Source: Actinomycetes bacterium
Lineage (GTDB): Bacteria; Actinomycetota; Actinomycetes; Actinomycetales; Actinomycetaceae
Reading direction: 5' to 3'
DNA: 64,000 bases
Assembly (NCBI GenBank): GCA_023389315.1
Contig: JAEWEQ010000061.1
Span: 6,288-70,287, forward strand
The first letter of the stretch is position 1. The number at the start of each line of letters is the position of its first letter. Positions 18,557 through 27,357 of this stretch are shown here, one piece after another. A program made the position numbers and the translations under genes. The notes beneath the pieces were generated by a model that saw only the letters and a program-made list of their open reading frames with translations, ran no database searches and was not told where the DNA came from.

Positions 18557-19879
18557 ATGGACACCACCCTGCCTCCGGATGCCAATACCGAGATCCCACC
18601 GCTTGCCGAGGGTGACAGCCCGCTGCCGGGAACCGGCCAAGGCAAGAAAAAGGCCGACGCCACCTTGCCCGCGAGCGCCCAAGCCCCCTTGTTGTACACA
18701 GTGATGATGCTGGCACTGATGGGCCAGATGCTGCTCAGCCCCCTCATCGCACCGCTTTCACGCGAAATGGGGCTTCGCGAGTGGCATATCGGGCTGACCA
18801 TCTCCCTGGCGGCCATCATGTTCGCGCTCACTTCCGGCCCGTGGGGGCGAGCTTCGCAACGCTTCGGGGTGCGCCCTGTTCTGACCGCTGCGATGGGGAT
18901 GGGGGCGATCGCCCTCGCCGCATTTGCCTTGCTCGCCCACTTCGGTATGAAAGGCGTGTGGGTCGGCACCGGCCTGCTGCTGGGCGTGATACTCACCCGC
19001 GGCGTTATCTACGGGGGCGCGATCGCGGCCCTGAACCCCACGGTACAAACCCACCTGGTGACCCACACCGTGACGGAGGCCCAGCGCCTGAAAGCAGTGG
19101 GCGGCATGGGTGCGGTAACCGGCCTGTCCTCCGTGGTGGGGGCGATGATCGGTGGCGCCTTGGCAGCCATCGGCGGGCTAATGCTGCCTCTGACCGTCAT
19201 GCCGGTGCTGATGCTGCTGGCGATCGGGATGCTGCTGTGGCGTTTCCAGCACAGCAAACCGCTGGCCGAGATGGAAAAACCCGCGAAACTGTCCTACTTT
19301 GACCCGCGCGTATTCCCCTTCCTAGTGGTCGGCCTGGCCCTGTTTACCGCCTTCGCTGCGCTGGGGACGCTGTTTGGATTCATCGTGCAGGACCGCTTCG
19401 GTATGAGCGCGACTGCGGCCGCGTCGTTCACCGCCCTCTACATGGTGGTGCTGTCAATCTTCCTGATCCTGGCACAAGCGGTGGCAGCGCCGAAACTGGG
19501 CTGGTCGTCAGTGGTGCTGATGCGCCGCGGAGTGCTATTCGCCCTGGCCGGTACGGTGCTGCTGCTGTTCGCCTCTAGCCACTGGACCTTAACGTTGGCG
19601 ACCATCCTGTTTGGCTTCGGCGCGGGCCTGATAATGCCCGGATACAACGCGGGACCCACGATCCACATGTCCGCCCGCGAACAAGGCAGCCTGGCGGGCC
19701 TAATTCACGCCAATAACGGGATGGCCTACGCCATCGCACCGGTCACTTTCACCGCCCTCTACGGGTGGGATCCGCGCTACCCGCTAGCGGTGGCGGCGCT
19801 GCTCTTGGCGGCGGCAATGCTGTTTGGCTACCTGCATCCGAAGTTGCGCGAACTGGCGGCGGTGAACCGCGCGAATTAA
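18557..19879 (+). CDS. MFS transporter, probably iron-regulated
   Basis: 440 residues: a hydrophilic head of about 45 residues, then 12 predicted helices. PWGRASQRFGVRPVLTAAMG is motif-A-like. Members of this type export small molecules. The DtxR-like box just upstream suggests derepression under iron starvation and therefore a role in siderophore or metal-related export; that is inference, since no siderophore biosynthesis gene is in the window. AGAAAG precedes the ATG. Convergent with the DUF3027 gene. Confidence 0.85.
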   Translation: MDTTLPPDANTEIPPLAEGDSPLPGTGQGKKKADATLPASAQAPLLYTVMMLALMGQMLLSPLIAPLSREMGLREWHIGLTISLAAIMFALTSGPWGRASQRFGVRPVLTAAMGMGAIALAAFALLAHFGMKGVWVGTGLLLGVILTRGVIYGGAIAALNPTVQTHLVTHTVTEAQRLKAVGGMGAVTGLSSVVGAMIGGALAAIGGLMLPLTVMPVLMLLAIGMLLWRFQHSKPLAEMEKPAKLSYFDPRVFPFLVVGLALFTAFAALGTLFGFIVQDRFGMSATAAASFTALYMVVLSIFLILAQAVAAPKLGWSSVVLMRRGVLFALAGTVLLLFASSHWTLTLATILFGFGAGLIMPGYNAGPTIHMSAREQGSLAGLIHANNGMAYAIAPVTFTALYGWDPRYPLAVAALLLAAAMLFGYLHPKLRELAAVNRAN

Positions 19880-19916
19880 CCACATCGATTAAAAACGCTC
19901 AGCGGGTTTAGCAAGC

Positions 19917-21041
19917 TCACTGCGTGAGGATTTCCAGATCGAACTCGTTAATGCGCGGCGGCGTCACCGGCCAGTCGCTGCCTTGACGTTCCACATCCGT
20001 TTCCGAATGCGCGCCACACGAATCCGCCAGGGAAACCACGGAAGCATCGTTAGTGGACCATTCGTTGGTGCACACCCCGAACTTATCCCCCAGCGGACCA
20101 TCGATCTTCACCAGGAAGCCACAAGAAGCGCAGGTGGAAGGAACTTTGCGAGCCTGCACGCGGCCCTTCCCGCGTTTGCTCCACCGCGCGAGGGCGTCAT
20201 TCACGCCCTGGTCAGAAAGCACCCGCACCCGTGAAAGCGGACCACTATCGCCGTTTTCGCTCACCTCCCGGATCGGCACCAGCCGCTCATCGTTAGCGCG
20301 GTACGGGAGTACGTCAGCGGGGTTAACGTCACTGGGTTCGAGGCGCTCTTCCCACGGCACCCACTCGGGTGCCAACAGCGCGCCCGGGCCGGGCAGCAGG
20401 TCGATCTCACACACCGTGGTGTGCTTTTGGCGCGGTGCGCGCGCCACCGTGATGGCCCAGTGCCACCCCACGTAGCCCGGTTTCAGGCAGGCGAAGAAGT
20501 GGGTTAGTAGGCGCTCGCCATCCACCCGCGAACCTACCGAGTCCCCCACTTCTTCCAGGGGTACGACTTCGGCGATAATGTCGCGGATCTCGTCCACCGC
20601 TGCCAAAAGTACCTTGTCGGCGCGGGGCTTGGAGTCGCGCGGTTTAGAATCGCGGGGTTTCGAGTCGCGCGTTCTGGCTTCGCGTGCCTCGCAGTCACGG
20701 GGTTTCGAGTCGCGCGTTTTGGTTTTGCGGGACTTGGTATTGCGCGCTTTGGCGCCGCCGTCCTCGCCATCGCGGGTTTCAGCGCCGGCTTTGTCGGCGT
20801 CGGTTTCGCCGCTATCGTCGCTCGACTGGGCGTCAGGGTGTTTGGCGCCGCCGTCCTCGCCGCCGCGGGGCTCCTCCACGCGGGGCTCATCACCACCGTC
20901 CTCGCGGGGCTCCTTTTCCGAAGGCTCACCCTCACGCGATTGTGCGGGTGACACCTCGCCAGCGGCCACCGCGCTGCCAGCGTCAGTTTCTACGTCCTCG
21001 CCAATATTCTCGGCCAGGTTTTCCAGGGAAGTTTCAGGCAT
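19917..21041 (-). CDS. DUF3027 family protein with charged repeat N-terminus
   Basis: 374 residues. Residues 1-138 are Glu/Asp/Lys/Arg-rich and disordered, with repeated five-residue DSKPR-type units (15-bp DNA repeats around 20630-20740). The C-terminal part is DUF3027: LLTHFFACLKPGYVGWHWAI, EWVPWEERLEPSDVNPADVL, then a zinc-ribbon-like CASCGF ... FGVC ... SCGAHSE block. Function of DUF3027 is unknown. It lies 5 bp after the cold-shock gene on the same strand, so the two are co-transcribed; the same pairing neighbourhood exists in mycobacteria. Three CGTCCTCG copies (20759, 20852, 20897) and a fourth at 20993 fall in this gene. Confidence 0.88.
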   Translation of the reverse strand: MPETSLENLAENIGEDVETDAGSAVAAGEVSPAQSREGEPSEKEPREDGGDEPRVEEPRGGEDGGAKHPDAQSSDDSGETDADKAGAETRDGEDGGAKARNTKSRKTKTRDSKPRDCEAREARTRDSKPRDSKPRDSKPRADKVLLAAVDEIRDIIAEVVPLEEVGDSVGSRVDGERLLTHFFACLKPGYVGWHWAITVARAPRQKHTTVCEIDLLPGPGALLAPEWVPWEERLEPSDVNPADVLPYRANDERLVPIREVSENGDSGPLSRVRVLSDQGVNDALARWSKRGKGRVQARKVPSTCASCGFLVKIDGPLGDKFGVCTNEWSTNDASVVSLADSCGAHSETDVERQGSDWPVTPPRINEFDLEILTQ

Positions 21042-21046
21042 CTTTC

Positions 21047-21424
21047 TTAAGCATCAAAATCGTCAGCTACCGCCCGCAATAACTGCGCAATCTTCGCGGA
21101 ATTCTCCGGGTATCGCCCGGCGCGCAAAGTTGCCGAAGAAGCGTCCAGTAGCTTAATCAAGTCTTCAACCAGCCCCACCATTTCCGGTGCGCGACGCCGG
21201 CGCAATTTACGCAAAGACGGGGCCTCGGGCACCACCGTCACCGTCAGCGCCTGCGGACCCTTGCGGCCGTCCGCCACCGAATACTTCACGCGGGTTCCCG
21301 GTCGCGGGTTGGCGGCGTCGGCAGGTAACGCCGAGGCGTGGAGGAACACTGAGCTCCCGTCATCTCCATCGATGAAGCCGAAACCTTTCTCGGCATCGTA
21401 AAACTTCACCTTCCCGGTAGGCAC
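21047..21424 (-). CDS. Cold-shock domain protein (CspB-like, C-terminally extended)
   Basis: 125 residues. A cold-shock OB fold occupies about 1-67, with RNP1 KGFGFI and RNP2 VFLHASAL; a 55-residue helical tail (APEMVGLVEDLIKLLDASSA onward) is typical of the longer actinobacterial CspB. Single-stranded RNA/DNA binding. The GTG start is fixed by AAGGAG six bases upstream and by the family start MPTGKVKFYD; a much longer upstream frame was rejected. First gene of a two-gene operon with DUF3027. Confidence 0.94.
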   Translation of the reverse strand: MPTGKVKFYDAEKGFGFIDGDDGSSVFLHASALPADAANPRPGTRVKYSVADGRKGPQALTVTVVPEAPSLRKLRRRRAPEMVGLVEDLIKLLDASSATLRAGRYPENSAKIAQLLRAVADDFDA

Positions 21425-21591
21425 AGCATTCTCCTTCAACAAATAGTAGGGACGGCCCTGCAGATATGAGCCGTTACGTCTTATGATATGTCCATAACGA
21501 TAGTTACCGCTACGAGGGAGCACTACGCTGCGCGCCCCATACCCGCGGGGCTGCGTGAAAGCGTGCTGGCACCGAGAGCTGGAGGATGCAG

Positions 21592-23145
21592 TTGGACACC
21601 GGTTGGCTAGGAGGCGGCGCCGCGCTGCTGGTCGCTGCAATAGTGGGCTGGTGGTGGATCGCCCGCAGCCGCAAAGCCGCCGCTGGCCGCGATCCCAATT
21701 CGATTGCCGAGGACGGTGCCGACGTTACCGCGAACCCGGCAGTTGGCAACCCTGACCCACGCGAAGAAGTACCCGGCCAGTCCGGTAAGTCCCACCAGGT
21801 GCGCGGCGTGGGCGAACCCGACCCGGCAGAGGCAGCGCCCACCGACGCGCCGGCCAACCTGCCCGACACCGCTGCAGCTGCGAAGTCCGGCTCCGCGCAC
21901 TCGGGTGCGCTGGGCGAATCCGCAGCCGCTACCCCTCGGTCCCCTAAATCTGACGGCGACGCCAGCGCCGGAAACGACAGCCCTGCGCCCGACGGAACCG
22001 AAACGGCCGAATCCGGCGAACCCGCCCCCAGCGGACCCGGCGAACCCGCCGGACCCGCCGCCGATGACCCCGGACCCGACGCTGACGGACCCGCCGCGGA
22101 CACCGTCCTCGTGAAAGCCACTCCCCTAACCAGCGAAGATGTTGCCCGCTCCCTCGCGCAGGCCCGAGCCGACCTGTGGGCTAGCCGATGGCTACTTGGA
22201 AACCAAGTCTGCGAAGATATGGAAACCGCCATCGCTCAGGCGCAGCAGGCTCTGGACAGCGGATATTTGGCGACCGGCCAACCCGCGCGAGCGGCCTTAG
22301 GGCTGCGCCCCTACCTGGCGGAAGTTGAACGCACTGGCGAGGCTCTCAACCCACTGCGGCGCGCCAGTTTCGCCGCTGCCGCGAATGCTGAACTGGGAAC
22401 CAGTGAGTCCGCCGACGGCCAAGATCTAGAAAAAGTCAGCGTCAACCCGGCTGGCGGCTTGGCGCAACTAGCGCAAGAAGTACGTGACGGGCTCCAGCAA
22501 GCGCGCCTGGAAGTGGCGCGCCTAGCACCCACCGCCGGCAGCACGATCTCCACTCAACTGCGCAATTGGCTCTCCCAAGCCAACATCGCTGCCGTCACGG
22601 TAAGCCGCGAAATCGCCGCCCCCGGGCCCGCCCCTTTGAGCGCCCGCCACTTGCAGGAACTAGAAGCCAAACTGCTGGGCGCAATTTGGCGCCGACGCCT
22701 GATTGCCCTCGTGGCGCAATACCGCCGCGCCCACGACTGGGCGCAAACCACCACCGACGCTCGTACCTGGTTTGAGTTGGCACAGTTAGCTACCGAAATC
22801 ACCGGACTGCAGGCCGACCTGCTGCTCCGAGAAGCCACCATTAGCGAGGACGATCTGGCCACCTTGGCGCGGGTACGTACCCTCACTGCCACCAGCGAGG
22901 GCGCCGAGCAGCTGGCGCACCAACGCACCTCTGCCGCGGTGGTGCGCCAGTGTGAGGACTTGTGGCAGCGTTGGCGCGGACAGTTCACCGCCGCCGCCGA
23001 GAGCGCAGCACCTCAGGCAGCCAGTAAGGAAGCAGCGGTGCAGACTGCCGAAGAAACCGAGCCAGTGCAAACCGCCGAAGAAACCGAGCCAGTGCAAACC
23101 GCCGACACGGATGCGCCCGAGGAAGCAGACACCGCCCTACCATAG
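21592..23145 (+). CDS. Membrane-anchored protein of unknown function beside TPM/PspA genes
   Basis: 517 residues from a TTG start chosen because GGAGG (21581-21585) is then 6 bases upstream; the ATG at 21586 abuts that motif. One membrane segment at about 6-24 (WLGGGAALLVAAIVGWWWIA), then an Ala/Pro/Glu/Asp-rich linker to about residue 180, then an alpha-helical domain (about 180-470) with no recognisable motif. Near the C-terminus a nine-residue QTAEETEPV unit is repeated exactly (27-bp DNA repeat near 23040-23100). It precedes the TPM and pspA genes on the same strand, suggesting a shared envelope-related role. Function unknown. Confidence 0.8.
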   Translation: MDTGWLGGGAALLVAAIVGWWWIARSRKAAAGRDPNSIAEDGADVTANPAVGNPDPREEVPGQSGKSHQVRGVGEPDPAEAAPTDAPANLPDTAAAAKSGSAHSGALGESAAATPRSPKSDGDASAGNDSPAPDGTETAESGEPAPSGPGEPAGPAADDPGPDADGPAADTVLVKATPLTSEDVARSLAQARADLWASRWLLGNQVCEDMETAIAQAQQALDSGYLATGQPARAALGLRPYLAEVERTGEALNPLRRASFAAAANAELGTSESADGQDLEKVSVNPAGGLAQLAQEVRDGLQQARLEVARLAPTAGSTISTQLRNWLSQANIAAVTVSREIAAPGPAPLSARHLQELEAKLLGAIWRRRLIALVAQYRRAHDWAQTTTDARTWFELAQLATEITGLQADLLLREATISEDDLATLARVRTLTATSEGAEQLAHQRTSAAVVRQCEDLWQRWRGQFTAAAESAAPQAASKEAAVQTAEETEPVQTAEETEPVQTADTDAPEEADTALP

Positions 23146-23206
23146 GCAAGCTGTCCGCACAGCCCTTAGAATCTAAACACGAATAGACCCCGGTAGGAGG
23201 TTCCCG

Positions 23207-25273
23207 GTGAGCTACTTGCGTCGACTACCAAAATCCTCAGCCTTAGCAGCGCTGACTGTCTCGGCGGCCCTGCTGTTGCCATCCGCCCTGGCCCATGCGG
23301 CAAACCCGATTACGGTGGAGGACCAGCTGGAGGACACCAAACAGATCCTCTCCCCCTCCGACGCTGACCATATCAACGCCGAAATCGACAAGGTACGCGA
23401 AAGTGGCGTGAACTTATACGTGGTGTTGGTTGACAACTTCGATGGGACCAGCAGTGCGGACCAGTGGTGCATAGACACCGGGGAGAAATCGAAACTCGCC
23501 TCCAACGCGGTGATCTTCGCTATCGCAGGAACTGAACGCAGCTACGCCATTTGCTCTGGCCCGGACTCGGCAGTGCCGCAGGGGACGCTGACCGCGGCGG
23601 CCAGTAGTGCTGCCCAGGCGATGCGCGGGGAGGAAGTTTCCGGACCCGTTTTGACCGACGCGGTCATCCGGCTGCGCGAGCGCCTGACTGACAATGCCGC
23701 GCAGGCCCCCGCCCCGGGAAGCAATAGTGACAAAACTGGGACCCAAAATCCCAGCAGTAGTGACAACTCCCCTTTGCTGTTGCTCACAGCGTTGCCGATT
23801 TTGCTCTTAATGGGCGGCGTTATGTTGCTGCTCTACGTGATCGCCAGGGCCCGAAAGTTGCGCTCCAAGCATCCCCAGATGCTTTCCCAAAACGCTCCCG
23901 CCCCAAACTTGGAGCAGTTGCGTTCGCAAGCATCGGTCGCCTTAATGAATACCGAGGACGCAGTGCACGCAGCCGGTGACGATCTGGCCTTCGCGCGCGC
24001 CCAGTTCGGGCAAATCGCCACTGAATCTTTCGCCAAGGCCCACGAAGAAGCCGACCAGTTAGTGCGCCGCGCCTTCGAACTGCAATCGCAGATGGATTCG
24101 GCCACCGCGCAGCCGGCGCAGCAGCAGCAAATGGCGCAGGAAATCTTGCAGCTGTGCGACCAAGCCCAGCAGCTACTGGCCTCCCACTCCGAAGAGTTCA
24201 CCCGGTTGCGCAACGTGGAAGCCAACGCTCCGGCCGCCATTAGCGACTTGCGGGAACGAGTGCGGGAGGCGCGGCAAATGATTGAACGCACCCGCTCCGA
24301 AATTGAGGGCCTGAAACTGACTTTCTCGGAAGAGTCTTTGCGTTCCATCCTGGACAATCCGCAGGCTGCCGGCCAGCTGCTGGATGCGGCGGAAAGTAAC
24401 TTGGATGCGGCACAAACCGCCCTCGACACTGACCGGGCGGAAGCCACCCACCGCATTGGAATTGCCCAGCGTGCCTTCGGGCAAGCGATGGTGCACATCG
24501 AAGAAGTCATGTCCGCCTCCAACGACCTGGCGAAATCGGAAGAGCGCCTGGCACAAGCTATCGGGTCGATTTCTTCCGACATCAAGGACGTCGATCGCCT
24601 AGCCGGTCGTGACCAGGCGTTCGGTCCGCTGGTGGAAGACGCGGAAGCGGCCATTAGCTACGCACACCAAGCGCGCCGCGGTCAAAGTGATCCGCTGGAA
24701 GCGCTCTCAAAGCTGCGCACCGCGGAAGACGCCCTCGACAGCGCGTTGGCGCCGCTGCGCGAAGCCAGTGAACGCAAGAACCGGCAGTTAGAGCGCCTGC
24801 GCACTGATTTCGAACTCACTGATGACGCGCTACGCCGCGCCAAAGCGTACTTGGCGACCCACCGCGGGGTGGCTTCCGAAGCCGCCCGCCAGTTCTTCCG
24901 CCGCGCCGAGGAACAACGCCAAGAAGCCCACGGGATTTACCAAACCGACGCTACCGGCGCCATTGAACTGCTGCGGGTAGCGAAACTCAACGCGGAAAAG
25001 GCCATTAGCCTCACCGACGATGATTCGCGTCGGGGCCAGCAGGCCTACCAGCAGGCGAACACCGGTGGCATTGACCCGTGGTCGCTGGTGCTGGGCGGGA
25101 TTTTGCTGGGCGACCGCGGCGGGCGCTCCCACAGTGACTGGAACTTAGGCGGATTCGGCGGCGGATTCGGCGGCGGTGGTTTCGGTGGCAGCTTCGGTGG
25201 AGGTTCAGCAGGGACCTTCGGTGGCAGCTTCGGTGGGGGCGGCTGGTCCTCCGGCGGCTCGGGTAAATTCTGA
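23207..25273 (+). CDS. TPM-domain (YgcG-like) membrane protein with long helical region
   Basis: 688 residues. Signal peptide (cut near AHAANP), then an extracellular TPM domain (about 35-165: LEDTKQILSPSDADHINAEI, NLYVVLVDNF, ending in a basic AVIRLRERL helix). A membrane segment follows at about 185-212, then about 350 residues of coiled-coil-rich helix and a Gly/Phe/Ser-rich tail of FGGG repeats. TPM domains occur in photosystem-repair and membrane-stress proteins. The GTG start has AGGAGG six bases upstream. Located between the anchored unknown gene and pspA. Exact role unknown. Confidence 0.88.
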   Translation: MSYLRRLPKSSALAALTVSAALLLPSALAHAANPITVEDQLEDTKQILSPSDADHINAEIDKVRESGVNLYVVLVDNFDGTSSADQWCIDTGEKSKLASNAVIFAIAGTERSYAICSGPDSAVPQGTLTAAASSAAQAMRGEEVSGPVLTDAVIRLRERLTDNAAQAPAPGSNSDKTGTQNPSSSDNSPLLLLTALPILLLMGGVMLLLYVIARARKLRSKHPQMLSQNAPAPNLEQLRSQASVALMNTEDAVHAAGDDLAFARAQFGQIATESFAKAHEEADQLVRRAFELQSQMDSATAQPAQQQQMAQEILQLCDQAQQLLASHSEEFTRLRNVEANAPAAISDLRERVREARQMIERTRSEIEGLKLTFSEESLRSILDNPQAAGQLLDAAESNLDAAQTALDTDRAEATHRIGIAQRAFGQAMVHIEEVMSASNDLAKSEERLAQAIGSISSDIKDVDRLAGRDQAFGPLVEDAEAAISYAHQARRGQSDPLEALSKLRTAEDALDSALAPLREASERKNRQLERLRTDFELTDDALRRAKAYLATHRGVASEAARQFFRRAEEQRQEAHGIYQTDATGAIELLRVAKLNAEKAISLTDDDSRRGQQAYQQANTGGIDPWSLVLGGILLGDRGGRSHSDWNLGGFGGGFGGGGFGGSFGGGSAGTFGGSFGGGGWSSGGSGKF

Positions 25274-25392
25274 CTTTATTTGTGGCCACAACCACCAAGG
25301 CTCGGTAAAATATAAAGGTAGCTTCGCGAAGACTAAAGGGCGAGGAAATCCCCTCCACTACGGTCTTACGCGCAGGATGAAAGGACATCTCA

Positions 25393-26106
25393 ATGGCAGA
25401 GAAGCAAACCATTTTGGGACGCATCACCCAACTGGCACGCGCCAACCTCTACGCGCTGATTGAGCGCGCCGAAGATCCCCAGAAGATGCTTGACCAGCTA
25501 GTGCGCGACTACACCAACTCCATCGCGGAGGCGGAAGAAGCCGTCGCCCAGACCGTTGGTAACTTGCGTCTGGCGGAGAAGGATTACGAGGGCGATGTGG
25601 CCGCGGCCAAGGAGTGGGGCGAAAAAGCCGCTGCCGCTTCGAAGAAGGCTGACGAAGTTCGCGCCGCCGGCAACGAGGATGAAGCCCAGCGTTGGGACAA
25701 CCTCGCCAAGGTGGCTCTGGGTAAGCAGATTGAAGCTGAACGCGCCGCTGAAGAAGCCAAGCCGATGCTGGAATCCCAGCGTCAGGTGGTCGACAAGCTC
25801 AAGGACGGTCTCAACCAGTCCCGCGCTAAGCTCGACACCTTGAAGACCAAGCGTGACCAGCTGATTGCTCGCCAGCGCACCGCGGAAGCCCAAACCAAGC
25901 TGCAGGACGCGGTCTCTTCCATCAACGTGATGGACCCGTCCTCGGAATTGGCTCGCTTCGAAGACAAGGTTCGCCGCCAAGAAGCGATGGCTCAGGGCCG
26001 CGCGGAACTGGCCGCAGATTCCTTCGAGAACCAGTTCGCGGAGTTGGAAACTTCCGGCACCGACAGTGAGATTGAGCTGCGCCTGGCCAAGCTCAAGGAG
26101 AAGTAA
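25393..26106 (+). CDS. pspA: PspA/IM30 (ESCRT-III-like) membrane-stress protein
   Basis: 237 residues, almost wholly helical coiled coil; starts MAEKQTILGRITQLARANLY with the amphipathic helix alpha0, followed by ERAEDPQKMLDQLVRDY, the family signature. Peripheral membrane protein that oligomerises on damaged membrane. AAGGACAT precedes the ATG. The upstream TPM gene (a family often linked to PspA) and the downstream hairpin suggest it ends the stress set. Confidence 0.95.
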   Translation: MAEKQTILGRITQLARANLYALIERAEDPQKMLDQLVRDYTNSIAEAEEAVAQTVGNLRLAEKDYEGDVAAAKEWGEKAAAASKKADEVRAAGNEDEAQRWDNLAKVALGKQIEAERAAEEAKPMLESQRQVVDKLKDGLNQSRAKLDTLKTKRDQLIARQRTAEAQTKLQDAVSSINVMDPSSELARFEDKVRRQEAMAQGRAELAADSFENQFAELETSGTDSEIELRLAKLKEK

Positions 26107-26128
26107 ACCAACCTCCCCAAATTTTGAA

Positions 26129-26166
26129 CTAGCGGGTGCAGAGCCAAAATGCTCTGCACCCGCTAG
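26129..26166 (+). terminator. 16-bp hairpin between pspA and the NYN gene
   Basis: Arms 26129-26144 and 26151-26166 are perfectly complementary around CAAAAT. It lies 22 bases after the pspA stop and only 10 bases before the ATG of the next gene. It may therefore act both as terminator and as part of the next gene's promoter region (see the NYN gene). Confidence 0.8.
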
Positions 26167-26176
26167 GCTGTTTGGT

Positions 26177-26737
26177 ATGGCACAAATAACTTATTTGGTA
26201 ATTGATGGTGAAAATATAGACGCCACTTTAGGCGTGTCTGTACTCGACCATAAACCGCTACCCGAAGAACGCCCCCGCTGGGACCGCGTACTGTCACAAG
26301 CTGACGAATTGTGGGACCAAGAAGCCAAAGGCCTGTTCTTCCTCAACGCTTCCTCCGGACACCTACCCATGGGGTTCGTGCAGGCGCTAGTGGCGATGCA
26401 CTACTCCCCCATCCCCCTGTCGGGACCGTCCAGCGTGAAGGTCGTCGATGAAGGCATCGTGCGGATGCTGGAAGCCATCATTGAGCGCGGCGAGGGCGAC
26501 GTGATCCTCGCCAGCCACGACGGCGATTTCGTACCCCAGATTGAGCAGTTGCTGCAAAACGGGCACCGCGTCGCCATGATGGTCTTCCCCGAGTTCCTCT
26601 CCACTCAGTTCCAAGAACTGGAAGCCGACGGGTTGGAAGTTATCGACTTAGAGCACGACGTCAACGCCTTCCAAGTTCCGCTGCCGCGTCTGCAAATCAT
26701 CGAGCTGGACGAGTTCGACCCGGTTCGCTACCTCTGA
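26177..26737 (+). CDS. NYN-domain (PIN-like) putative ribonuclease
   Basis: 186 residues. The NYN fold shows YLVIDGENID at the N-terminus and VILASHDGDFVPQIEQLL in the middle; conserved Asp residues (in DGEN and HDGDF) form the predicted metal site. Such proteins are cytoplasmic RNases or RNA-processing factors. No ribosome-binding site precedes the ATG, and TAGGCT (26164-26169) lies at the right distance for a -10 element of a leaderless transcript. Followed by a bidirectional terminator. Confidence 0.9.
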   Translation: MAQITYLVIDGENIDATLGVSVLDHKPLPEERPRWDRVLSQADELWDQEAKGLFFLNASSGHLPMGFVQALVAMHYSPIPLSGPSSVKVVDEGIVRMLEAIIERGEGDVILASHDGDFVPQIEQLLQNGHRVAMMVFPEFLSTQFQELEADGLEVIDLEHDVNAFQVPLPRLQIIELDEFDPVRYL

Positions 26738-26749
26738 CACCCCTGCGAT

Positions 26750-26809
26750 CCCGCCCACGCTTCGCCGCTGCCCGCCACCTGGCCAGGCCGGCGGTTGCGC
26801 GTGGGCGGG
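26750..26809. terminator. Bidirectional terminator
   Basis: CCCGCCCACGC (26750-26760) pairs with GCGTGGGCGGG (26799-26809), followed by TTTTAATTT on the plus strand. The long loop contains a smaller GC-rich hairpin. It separates the NYN gene from the convergent acetyltransferase gene. Confidence 0.82.
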
Positions 26810-26811
26810 TT

Positions 26812-27348
26812 TTAATTTCCGAGGACGGGTGCCAGCTGCTTAATCATGCGGGTATTGCCCAAGGTGTTCGGCTTTACCGAAGCCAGATCCAGGAATTGTT
26901 TCACCCCATCATCGTGGGAGGCCAGCATCTGGGCGTAGACATCCACCCCCACCGCCATGCCTTCGATCGGTTCAAATCCGTGGCGAGCAAAGAAATCGAC
27001 CTCAAACGTCAGGCAAAACACCCGCTGAAGTTCCAGCTGCCGCGCCCGGCTGAGCAGCGACGTCAGCAGCCGCGAGCCCACGCCGCACCCCCGCGCGCGG
27101 GGCGATACCGCCAAGGTGCGGACCTCCCCAATGTCATCCCACAACACGTGCAGTGCGCCGCACCCGATGATGGTGGTGTCATCCTCCACCGCTACCAGGA
27201 ACTCTTGCACGTCCTCGAAATAGGTAATAAGTTGCTTCTTCACCAAGATCCCCCGCTCCGCGTAGGGCTTGGTCAAGTCCGCGATGGCGCGCACATCCGC
27301 GGGCTTGGCGGCGCGGATACTCACCCTGCCGCGCGCAGCGTCAACCAT
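26812..27348 (-). CDS. argA: GNAT acetyltransferase, N-acetylglutamate synthase-like (ArgA)
   Basis: 178 residues. GNAT fold with the acetyl-CoA loop SPRARGCGVGSRLLTSLL (Q/R-x-x-G-x-G/A). EVRTLAVSP and the C-terminal SVKPNTLGNTRMIKQLAP fit the short actinobacterial amino-acid N-acetyltransferases that make N-acetylglutamate for arginine synthesis (Mycobacterium Rv2747 type). The stop lies 2 bp from the terminator. Nine bp downstream of the SorC regulator gene on the same strand, so possibly co-transcribed, although the functions appear unrelated. Confidence 0.85.
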   Translation of the reverse strand: MVDAARGRVSIRAAKPADVRAIADLTKPYAERGILVKKQLITYFEDVQEFLVAVEDDTTIIGCGALHVLWDDIGEVRTLAVSPRARGCGVGSRLLTSLLSRARQLELQRVFCLTFEVDFFARHGFEPIEGMAVGVDVYAQMLASHDDGVKQFLDLASVKPNTLGNTRMIKQLAPVLGN

Positions 27349-27357
27349 GGGGGTGCC

